A DNA stretch of 17,180 nucleotides, taken from contig NZ_CAMPJD010000066.1 in NCBI RefSeq assembly GCF_946886695.1, forward strand, positions 1-17,180, written 5' to 3'. Source of the DNA: an uncultured Pseudoxanthomonas sp. (lineage in GTDB: Bacteria > Pseudomonadota > Gammaproteobacteria > Xanthomonadales > Xanthomonadaceae). The notes below the pieces were generated by a model. The model did not search any database. It was not told the DNA's origin and saw only the letters and a list, made by a program, of their open reading frames with translations. Every line of letters begins with the position of its first letter. The stretch's first letter is position 1. Of this stretch, positions 8,906-14,768 are shown piece after piece. The position numbers were made by a program, and so were the translations under genes.

Positions 8906-10195
8906 ATGAACTTCATCTCGACCCGCAATGCCGCGCCCACCGTCACGCTCAGCCAGGCGATCGCCGCCGGACTGGCGCCGGACGGCGGCCTGTACGTCCC
9001 CCAGGCACTGCCGCCCGCCCGCGACCTGATACCCGGACGCGACATTGCCGGGACGGCGACGGCCCTGCTGGCGCCGTTCTTCGCCGGTGATGCGCTGGAG
9101 GGCGAGCTGGCGTCGATCTGCCGCGAGGCTTTCGACTTCCCGGCGCCTCTGCGGTCGCTGGGCACGCCGGGCGACCATGTGCTGGAGCTGTTCCACGGAC
9201 CGACGGCGGCGTTCAAGGATTTCGGCGCGCGTTTCCTTGCCGCCAGCATGGCGCGGCTGCGTCGCGATGAAGCCACGCCCTTGACGATCCTCGTCGCCAC
9301 CTCCGGCGATACGGGAGCGGCGGTGGCCGCAGCGTTCCATCGCCAACCGGGCCTGCGCGTGGTCGTGCTCTATCCGGACGGGCGCGTGTCGCCGCGCCAG
9401 GCGCACCAGTTGGGTTGTTTCGGCGACAACATCACGGCGTTGCGCGTGGTGGGTTCGTTCGACGACTGCCAGGCGCTGGTGAAGCGCGCGCTCAACGATG
9501 CCGACCTGCAGGCGCAGGCGCCGTTGAGTTCGGCCAACAGCATCAGCCTGGGGCGGCTGCTGCCCCAGATGAGCTACTACGCCCATGCGGCATTGACCCA
9601 CCGGGCGGAGACGGGGCGGGGGTTGAACGTCGTCATCCCCACCGGCAACCTCGGCAACGCGATGGCAGCCATCCTGGCGCGTGCGCTCGGCGTGCCGCTC
9701 GGCAGGATCGTGCTGGCGACCAATGCGAACCGCGTGCTGCCCGACTTTTTCGCAGGTAGCGACTATGTTCCAGCCGCCAGCGTGGCGACGCTGGCCAACG
9801 CGATGGATGTCGGCGCGCCCAGCAACTTTGAGCGTCTGCGCTGGCTCTACGCGGGCGACGATGTGGCGTTGCGTGCGGCGTTCAGCGCGTCCACGGTCGA
9901 TGACGCCGCCATCCGCGAGGTGATCGCCCGTCGCTTCCGCGATCACGCCGAAGTGCATTGCCCGCACACGGCGACAGCGGTGAAGGTGCTGGAAGACCTG
10001 CGCGCCCAGGGCGAGCGTGGCGACTGGGCGGTCGCGGCCACGGCGCATCCGGCCAAGTTCGAGAGCGTGGTGGAGCCGCTGATCGGCCGCGAGGTCGAGG
10101 TGCCGCCCGCGCTGGCGGACCTGCTGGCGCGTCCTGCGCAGGCAGACCCGATTCCCGCCGACTACGACGCCTTGCGCGAGCGCCTGCTGGCGTAG
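8906..10195 (+). CDS. thrC: Threonine synthase ThrC
   Basis: This 429-residue pyridoxal-phosphate enzyme converts O-phosphohomoserine to threonine and phosphate. The N-terminus (MNFISTRN, then APDGGLYVP at 24-32) is typical of the gammaproteobacterial threonine synthase group. The cofactor lysine is K104 in GPTAAFKDFGARF, the phosphate-binding loop is PTGNLGN, and ATSGDTGAAV is the substrate/cofactor loop. Length matches E. coli ThrC (428). It is the last gene of the thr operon. Its own Shine-Dalgarno is weak. The REP pair lies 17 bases past its stop. Confidence 0.97.
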   Translation: MNFISTRNAAPTVTLSQAIAAGLAPDGGLYVPQALPPARDLIPGRDIAGTATALLAPFFAGDALEGELASICREAFDFPAPLRSLGTPGDHVLELFHGPTAAFKDFGARFLAASMARLRRDEATPLTILVATSGDTGAAVAAAFHRQPGLRVVVLYPDGRVSPRQAHQLGCFGDNITALRVVGSFDDCQALVKRALNDADLQAQAPLSSANSISLGRLLPQMSYYAHAALTHRAETGRGLNVVIPTGNLGNAMAAILARALGVPLGRIVLATNANRVLPDFFAGSDYVPAASVATLANAMDVGAPSNFERLRWLYAGDDVALRAAFSASTVDDAAIREVIARRFRDHAEVHCPHTATAVKVLEDLRAQGERGDWAVAATAHPAKFESVVEPLIGREVEVPPALADLLARPAQADPIPADYDALRERLLA

Positions 10196-10211
10196 TTGGC
10201 TGCAGATCACC

Positions 10212-10346
10212 CCTGTAGGAGCGACGTCAGTCGCGACCGCACGGCCTGATGCAGTGGTCGGCGTCCTCATGCGCGCCAAGGATGAGGGGGAGAGGGCTTC
10301 AGAGCGGTCGCCGGTGCACGGTCGCGACTGACGTCGCTCCTACAGG
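10212..10346. repeat. Head-to-head pair of REP-like (GTAG-headed) elements
   Basis: Bases 10212-10239 and 10319-10346 are perfect inverted copies over 28 bases. Each copy begins with the GTAG tetranucleotide (10215-10218, and its complement in the right copy). Each then has its own short imperfect palindrome (GAGCGAC...GTCGC). This is the form of repetitive extragenic palindromes mobilised by REP-associated tyrosine transposases; related GTAG elements are known in Stenotrophomonas and relatives. The 79-base middle holds another small dyad, CCTCAT/ATGAGG (10265-10270, 10282-10287). The pair can fold as one large cruciform and may end or protect the thr operon mRNA. It fills most of the gene-free spacer 10196-10396. 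Confidence 0.85.
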
Positions 10347-10396
10347 ATGGCGTCGCCGTCCTTGATGCACGACCCACCTGCGATAAGCTCTCGCCC

Positions 10397-11437
10397 ATGA
10401 AGCGCACCTTGTTGCCGACCCTCCTGCTGGCCAGCCTGCTCGCCGGTGCCGCCCCCTTCGCCGCGCACGCGCAGTCCGCCGTGCCGCAGGCCGACGTCCG
10501 CGCGCTGAAGCCGGGCGAATTCCTGTGGTATCCGCAGATTGCGCCGGAAGGTCCCGTGGTGCTGGTGGTCAGCCTCGACGAACAGCGTGCCTACGTGTAC
10601 CGCAACGGCATCGCCATCGGGGTGTCGACAATCAGTTCGGGCAAAGCGGGCAAGGACACGCCGACCGGCGTGTTCACCATCCTGCAGAAGAACAAGGACC
10701 ACCGGTCCAATCTCTACAACAACGCACCGATGCCCTACATGCAGCGGCTGACGTGGGATGGCATCGCGCTGCATGGCGGCCACCTGCCGGGCTATCCGGC
10801 GTCGCACGGCTGTGTACGCCTGCCGCAGGCCTTCGCCGAGAAGCTGTTCGGCATCACCCGCTTCGGCGACTCGGTGGTGGTGGCGAACGCGAAGGCATCG
10901 CCGGCCAGCCTGGTGCACCCCGCCGTGCTGGCACCCGTGACCGCGGGCGGACAGGCGGCGCATCCGGAGCTGTCGGCCTACGAGGTGTACTGGAACGAGG
11001 CCGCATCGCCGGAGGGCCCTGTCAGCATCCTCGTGAGCCTGTACGACCAGCGCGTGTCGGTGCTGCGCAACGGTGTGCTGATCGGCGCGGCGCCGTTGCA
11101 GATGGTCCGCGACTTCGCGCTCAACGGCACGGTATTGCTGGTGATGACGACCGAAATGGAGGACATCCCCAGCCTGCTGGATCCGCAGCAGAAGGAACAT
11201 CGCTGGGTCGCGCACCGCGTGCTGGGCGAAGAGGGCGCATCGATGCCGCCGCTGCGTTCGCTCGGGGATGCGTTCTGGATTCCGCAGGATTTCGCGCGCC
11301 GTCTGTACGCGGTGCTGAAGCCGGGCACCACGGTGCTGCTGTCGGACCTGCCCGGCGTACGCGCAACGCCCGATGACCAGCCGTCCGTGCCGGTCTTGGA
11401 ATCGGACGAAGCCAGCCCCACAACGGCCGTGCGCTGA
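10397..11437 (+). CDS. Secreted L,D-transpeptidase (YkuD) with a degenerate second repeat
   Basis: This 346-residue protein has a Sec signal peptide (MKRTLLPTLLLASLLAGAAP, cleavage probably after AHA, residue 25). It has a YkuD L,D-transpeptidase domain at about residues 41-164: LVVSLDEQRAYVYRNG (55-70), H126GG, and the catalytic SHGCVRL (136-142) with C139. Such enzymes make 3-3 peptidoglycan cross-links or attach proteins to meso-DAP, in the periplasm. Residues 195-317 repeat the fold: PEGPVSILVSLYDQRVSVLRNG (205-226) resembles 50-71. But where the first copy has H137-G-C139 ahead of PQ, the second has G290-D-A292, so it is probably non-catalytic. Start is the ATG at 10397; there is no clear ribosome site. 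GATAAG at 10382-10387 may be a -10. A separate L,D-transpeptidase-type gene follows 56 bases on. Confidence 0.88.
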   Translation: MKRTLLPTLLLASLLAGAAPFAAHAQSAVPQADVRALKPGEFLWYPQIAPEGPVVLVVSLDEQRAYVYRNGIAIGVSTISSGKAGKDTPTGVFTILQKNKDHRSNLYNNAPMPYMQRLTWDGIALHGGHLPGYPASHGCVRLPQAFAEKLFGITRFGDSVVVANAKASPASLVHPAVLAPVTAGGQAAHPELSAYEVYWNEAASPEGPVSILVSLYDQRVSVLRNGVLIGAAPLQMVRDFALNGTVLLVMTTEMEDIPSLLDPQQKEHRWVAHRVLGEEGASMPPLRSLGDAFWIPQDFARRLYAVLKPGTTVLLSDLPGVRATPDDQPSVPVLESDEASPTTAVR

Positions 11438-11493
11438 GCCTTGCGGACGGAATCGGGACGCTGGCGCTTCTCCACCGATACCCGGATGCCGTC

Positions 11494-12231
11494 ATGACCC
11501 CATTCCGCCGCCTGCTGTCGCTGTGCCTTGCCGCCGTGGTCATTCCGTCGGCGGGCGCTGCGCTCGCTGAGTCCCCGCCGCCCGTATCGACGGAGCGCAT
11601 GGTCGATGTCCTGCATCGTGCGGCGCCCTCGCTCGACCGCAACGTGCTGTCCATGGCGACGCGTGCGATGACATGTTCGATCCGGCGTGGCGAACCCGTG
11701 CCGATGCGTCGGCTCAGCGTGATCGATTATTCGCGGCCCTCCACCCAGCCGCGCTTGTGGGTGTTCGACCTGGAAAAGGCCCGCCTGCTGTTCGAGGAGC
11801 GCGTCGCACACGGTCGCAATACCGGTGAGAACCTGGCGACGCGGTTCTCCAATGCGACCGGCAGCTACATGTCCAGCCTGGGCGCGTTCGTCACCCAGGA
11901 ATCCTATCGCGGTGCCAACGGCTACTCGCTGCGCCTGCAGGGACTGGAGCCGGGCTTCAACGACAACGCGCGCGAACGTGCCATCGTCATCCATGGCGCA
12001 CCCTATGTCAGTGACGCGCTGGTGCGCGCGCAGGGACGGTTGGGGCGCAGCCTTGGTTGTCCGGCCGTCCGCGCGGCCGTGGCGCAGCCGCTGATCGACA
12101 GCATCCGCGGCGGCTCGTTCGTGTTCGCGTACTACCCCGATCCCGCCTGGCTGAAGCAGTCGCGCCTGCTGGGCGCGGACTGTGGCCAAGGCGTGGCCGC
12201 GCGTCCCGCGCCGTCGGGTGCGGGTGGCTGA
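11494..12231 (+). CDS. Murein L,D-transpeptidase catalytic-domain family protein (YkuD_2 type)
   Basis: This 245-residue protein has a signal peptide (MTPFRRLLSLCLAAVVIPSA, cleavage probably after ALA, about residue 25). The following domain has IVIHGAPYV with H167 and the catalytic-type GRSLGCPAV with C189. That is the variant Cys/His signature of the broad L,D-transpeptidase fold seen in the 'murein L,D-transpeptidase catalytic domain' family rather than classical SHGCVRL. The segments LWVFDLEKARLLFEERVAHG (88-107) and SNATGSYMSSLGAF (119-132) are also characteristic. It is expected in the periplasm acting on peptidoglycan, but its exact reaction is not known. It lies 56 bases after the preceding transpeptidase gene on the same strand, and ends only 6 bases from the convergent MBL-fold gene with no terminator seen. 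Confidence 0.85.
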   Translation: MTPFRRLLSLCLAAVVIPSAGAALAESPPPVSTERMVDVLHRAAPSLDRNVLSMATRAMTCSIRRGEPVPMRRLSVIDYSRPSTQPRLWVFDLEKARLLFEERVAHGRNTGENLATRFSNATGSYMSSLGAFVTQESYRGANGYSLRLQGLEPGFNDNARERAIVIHGAPYVSDALVRAQGRLGRSLGCPAVRAAVAQPLIDSIRGGSFVFAYYPDPAWLKQSRLLGADCGQGVAARPAPSGAGG

Positions 12232-12237
12232 CGCTGC

Positions 12238-13098
12238 TCAGATATCCAGCGGGATCTTCAGGTAGCGCCGCCCGTTTGCTTCAGGCCCGGGCAGTCGTCC
12301 CGCCCGGATGTTGACCTGCAGCGATGGCAGCAACAGCACGGGTGCCGCCAGCGTGGCATCACGCGCTTCACGCATCTTCACGTAGTCGTCTTCAGGCACG
12401 CCACCGCCGATGTGCACGTTGCGCGCCTTCTCGTCGGCGACCGTGGTTTCCCATGCATAGTGATCGCGCCCCGGTGCCTTGTAGTCGTGGCACAGGAACA
12501 GGCGCGTGTCGTCCGGAAGCGACAGCAGGGCATGGATCGAACGGTACAGGGTGCGCGCATCGCCGCCGGGAAAGTCGGCGCGCGCGGTGCCGTAGTCGGG
12601 CATGAACAATGTGTCACCGACGAATACCGCGTCGCCGATGCGGTAGGACACGCAGGCCGGGGTATGGCCTGGAGTATGCACGACACGGACCTGCAGCCCG
12701 CCGAGCGCGAACGTCTCGCCATCGTGGAACAGCCGGTCGAATTCACGGCCGTCGCCGCTGACATCGTCCAGTCCGAACAGGGGCGCGAAAGTGCGCTGCA
12801 CGTCGCGGATGTGTTCTCCGATGCCGATCGGCGCACCAGTCTTCTCTTTCAGCCAAGGCGCTGCACTGAGATGGTCGGCGTGCGCATGCGTCTCCAGGAT
12901 CCACGCAACCAACAACCCTTGTTCCGCGGCAAAGGCGAGCAGGGCGTCGGCGGAACGGTGCGAAGCGCGGCCCGAACGGTGGTCGTAGTCCAGCACGGGA
13001 TCGATGATGGCCGCCTGCGCGGTGGCGGGGTCCCACACCACGTAGCTGATGGTGTTGGTGCTTTCATCGAACTGGGCGTGGACGGAGGGGGTCGACAT
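12238..13098 (-). CDS. MBL-fold metallohydrolase, persulfide-dioxygenase-like
   Basis: This 286-residue metallo-beta-lactamase-fold protein has H71-A-H73-A-D75-H76, H145 in HTPGH, D162 in VFVGDTLF, and H204 in LCHDY. These are the ligands used by glyoxalase II and iron persulfide dioxygenases. The PDYGTARADFPGGD stretch (167-180) is of the type found in ETHE1/Blh persulfide dioxygenases and not in glyoxalase II. It is thus predicted to oxidise glutathione- or protein-persulfide to sulfite. It lacks the extra N-terminal domain described for some Blh proteins. It is the last gene of the leftward sulfide operon, 80 bases after the AhpD-like gene. The start ATG at 13098-13096 has GGGAG upstream. 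The frame is open further upstream but carries no domain there. Confidence 0.85.
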   Translation of the reverse strand: MSTPSVHAQFDESTNTISYVVWDPATAQAAIIDPVLDYDHRSGRASHRSADALLAFAAEQGLLVAWILETHAHADHLSAAPWLKEKTGAPIGIGEHIRDVQRTFAPLFGLDDVSGDGREFDRLFHDGETFALGGLQVRVVHTPGHTPACVSYRIGDAVFVGDTLFMPDYGTARADFPGGDARTLYRSIHALLSLPDDTRLFLCHDYKAPGRDHYAWETTVADEKARNVHIGGGVPEDDYVKMREARDATLAAPVLLLPSLQVNIRAGRLPGPEANGRRYLKIPLDI

Positions 13099-13178
13099 GA
13101 CGCTGCTCCCGGTGTCGCGAGGCCGGCAGGCGGCGGAATGCGGATGATCGCAGTCGGAGCGGGCAAGGCCAAGCGGGT

Positions 13179-13532
13179 TCAGGCCGCCTGCGAGAACTCC
13201 TCGAAGGCTTCCAGCGCGTGCGCGGCGTACATCAGCGAGGGGCCACCTCCCATGTAGACGGCGATGCCCAACATTTCGTGGAACTCCTCCGGCGTGGCGC
13301 CCAGCCTTACGAGCGCCTTGGCGTGGAAGCCGAGGCAGCCATCGCAGCGCGACGCCACGCCGATGGCCATGGCGATCAGTTCCTTGGTTTTTTCGTCCAG
13401 CGCGCCGGCGGCCATCGCGCCACGCGCCATGGCGCCGAAGCCCTGCATCACCGCGGGTGCGGCTGTGCGGAAGGGAGCGAGGTGGCGGTTGATGCGGGTG
13501 GTCAGTTCCTGGTAGCGGTCTGCACTGGACAT
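13179..13532 (-). CDS. AhpD-like (carboxymuconolactone decarboxylase fold) CxxC protein
   Basis: This 117-residue helical protein of the AhpD/CMD superfamily has the redox motif C63-D-G-C66 with E51 and H70 placed exactly as in the E-x11-C-x2-C-x3-H pattern of AhpD-type alkylhydroperoxidases. GATPEEFHEMLGIAVYMGGGPSLMYA (78 onward) is the second helical half. AhpD proteins use the two cysteines as a thiol-disulfide relay or peroxidase. Placed 21 bases after a rhodanese gene and before the persulfide-dioxygenase-like gene, it may handle persulfide or relieve thiol oxidation; this role is inference. The start ATG at 13532-13530 is preceded by GAG. Confidence 0.88.
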   Translation of the reverse strand: MSSADRYQELTTRINRHLAPFRTAAPAVMQGFGAMARGAMAAGALDEKTKELIAMAIGVASRCDGCLGFHAKALVRLGATPEEFHEMLGIAVYMGGGPSLMYAAHALEAFEEFSQAA

Positions 13533-13553
13533 GGGATTCTCGATAGCGGAGGG

Positions 13554-13919
13554 TCAGCCTTGCTGGGATACCGGCAGGCCTTCGGCGCGCCACGCGGACA
13601 TGCCGCCGGCGATGTTCAGATAGGTGCGTGCGTCCTTGCCGACCAGGCCCCACTGCGCAAGACGCGACCGCATGCCGCTCTGGCAGATCAGCAGGATCTC
13701 GGTCGTGGCGGCCGGAAGGCGGGCGTCCAGCAGCGCGGGGCCGCCGGCACGCAGGTCGCCGAGCGGGATGTGGCGCGCGCCCCGCACATGCCCCGCGGCG
13801 AACTCGCCCGCTTCGCGCACGTCAACGAGCGCCGCGCCCTGGTTCATCCGTTGCAAGGCATCACGCGGTGAAACCTGCGGGGCTCCAACGCCGAACAGGG
13901 CCTTCAGCATCGCGATCAT
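13554..13919 (-). CDS. Single-domain rhodanese (sulfurtransferase), second copy
   Basis: This 121-residue rhodanese-like protein has LVDVREAGEFAAGHVRGARHIPLG (31-54), and the active-site loop C79-Q-S-G-M-R (79-84) ahead of an LAQWGL helix. IAGGMSAWRAEGLPV closes the domain. It should carry sulfane sulfur on C79 as a persulfide and pass it to another thiol or cyanide. The N-terminus MIAMLKALFGVG is weakly hydrophobic, not a clear signal peptide. The start ATG at 13919-13917 overlaps the ArsR stop by 4 bases and has AGGA eight bases upstream inside the ArsR coding region. It differs from the rhodanese upstream of ArsR (active-site loop CLTGGR), so it is not a recent duplicate. Confidence 0.9.
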   Translation of the reverse strand: MIAMLKALFGVGAPQVSPRDALQRMNQGAALVDVREAGEFAAGHVRGARHIPLGDLRAGGPALLDARLPAATTEILLICQSGMRSRLAQWGLVGKDARTYLNIAGGMSAWRAEGLPVSQQG

Positions 13920-14275
13920 CGGGATGTCCTGGCGGCCTTGCGCGGCGGCGCGGCGGGGGCGCAATAAATGCCATGGAGCGTCTGCATGACCTCTGCCGCC
14001 GGTCCCGGCATCAGCGTATAAATCACGTTCTGCGCCTCGCGCCGTGTCTGTACCAGACCTTCTTCGCGCAGCACGGCCAGGTGCTGCGACAACGCCGACT
14101 GGCTCAGGTCGAGCAGGGCGTTTATCTCGCCCACCGAGCGCTCGCCCGAGGCCAGCAGGCACAGGATCTGCAGGCGCTTCTCGTTGGCGAGCGCCTTCAG
14201 CAGTTGCGCGGCGTCGCCCGCATGCGCCTGCATGGCGGCGATGTCGAACGTGGGCGTGGGAGGGTTGCCGGTCAT
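13916..14275 (-). CDS. bigR: ArsR-family persulfide-sensing repressor (BigR/SqrR type)
   Basis: This 119-residue winged-helix dimer-type repressor has the ArsR core LLKALANEKRLQILCLL (25-41), the recognition helix SQSALSQHLAVLREEGLV (58-75) and the wing RREAQNVIYTL (78-88). C39 and C105 are 66 residues apart, the same spacing as the two persulfide-sensing cysteines of Xylella BigR (42/108) and Rhodobacter SqrR (41/107). Metal-site cysteines of ArsR/SmtB are absent. It should bind the palindromes at 14677-14708 and leave DNA when a tetrasulfide or disulfide forms. The start at 14275 overlaps the upstream rhodanese stop by 4 bases (TCAT on plus, 14272-14275), with GGAG six bases upstream. Confidence 0.9.
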   Translation of the reverse strand: MTGNPPTPTFDIAAMQAHAGDAAQLLKALANEKRLQILCLLASGERSVGEINALLDLSQSALSQHLAVLREEGLVQTRREAQNVIYTLMPGPAAEVMQTLHGIYCAPAAPPRKAARTSR

Positions 14276-14661
14276 GCGGACTCCGTGGTCAGGGGCAGGC
14301 CTCCATTGCGCCATGCGGTGAGGCCGCCGGCAAGCGAGCGGACATGCGAGAAGCCGAGCGCCTGCAGGCTGTCGGCCGCAAGCGCGGAGCGGCCTCCGGT
14401 CAGGCAATAGAGCACCACGTCGCGATCGGGGGCAGCCAGCGCCTCGCTGGTGGCGCAGGCCATCGCCGGATGCGCGTGGATCTGGAACTCCAGCACGCCA
14501 CGCGGCAGGTTGATGGCGCCTGCCAAATGGCCCTGCGCGTACTCCGCGGGCTCGCGTACATCGATCACGATGCTGTGTTCGTCAACGGCGAGTTGGTCGG
14601 GCGCGATCTCTTCGATGCGGCCACGGGCCTCGGCCACCAGATCCTGGACGGTGCGTGCCAT
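14272..14661 (-). CDS. Single-domain rhodanese (sulfurtransferase), first copy
   Basis: This 129-residue rhodanese has IVIDVREPAEYAQGHLAGAINLP (31-53), the active site YC86LTGGRS, and the closing LAGGLTAWRNGGLPL (110-124). The insertion GVLEFQIHAHPAM between halves is usual for the rhodanese group found with BigR-type regulators. It takes sulfur from persulfides made by SQR and transfers it to acceptor thiols. It is the first gene of the leftward operon. The ATG at 14661-14659 is preferred, since GGAGG lies five bases before it. A TTG at 14673 in frame would include that ribosome site. Confidence 0.9.
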   Translation of the reverse strand: MARTVQDLVAEARGRIEEIAPDQLAVDEHSIVIDVREPAEYAQGHLAGAINLPRGVLEFQIHAHPAMACATSEALAAPDRDVVLYCLTGGRSALAADSLQALGFSHVRSLAGGLTAWRNGGLPLTTESA

Positions 14662-14676
14662 GGATGCCTCCAATAC

Positions 14677-14708
14677 ATTAGTTGACGCTAATATTAGTAA
14701 ATGCTAAT
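14677..14708. promoter_or_regulatory. Tandem palindromic operators, ATTAG-N6-CTAAT twice
   Basis: Two perfect inverted repeats stand end to end. ATTAG (14677-14681) pairs with CTAAT (14688-14692), and ATTAG (14693-14697) pairs with CTAAT (14704-14708); each has a six-base gap, and the repeat period is 16 bases. Their junction is itself a 10-base palindrome, CTAATATTAG. They are in an AT-rich island between the divergent rhodanese and SQR genes and cover both promoters. They are most simply the binding sites of the BigR-like repressor encoded next door. Confidence 0.8.
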
Positions 14709-14710
14709 TT
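14682..14710 (+). promoter_or_regulatory. Promoter of the SQR-DUF2892-adaptor operon
   Basis: TTGACG (14682-14687) and TAATTT (14705-14710) are separated by exactly 17 bases, a good sigma-70 promoter with expected start near 14717 and about a 50-base untranslated leader. The -35 hexamer is the whole six-base gap of the first operator, and the -10 overlaps the last half-site, so repressor binding would block RNA polymerase. Confidence 0.75.
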
Positions 14711-14719
14711 GCATTGCAA
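14691..14719 (-). promoter_or_regulatory. Promoter of the leftward rhodanese-bigR operon
   Basis: On the minus strand TTGCAA (14719-14714) and TAATAT (14696-14691) are separated by 17 bases, with start expected near 14684 and a roughly 23-base leader holding the GGAGG ribosome site. The -10 lies across the junction of the two operators. It overlaps the rightward promoter face to face, so one occupancy event could silence both, including the repressor's own gene. Confidence 0.75.
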
Positions 14720-14768
14720 GCCGACCGGCATTCCCGCCGGGGGCGCCATCCGACCTGGAGGGGAAGAC

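Noticed and set aside
7994..10279. 761-codon open frame on minus opposite thrB-thrC
   Set aside because: Antisense to two certain genes and running into the REP pair; no domain seen.
13099..13653. Upstream extension of the MBL-fold gene frame
   Set aside because: It would run through the AhpD-like gene; the family N-terminus and ribosome site fit the ATG at 13098.
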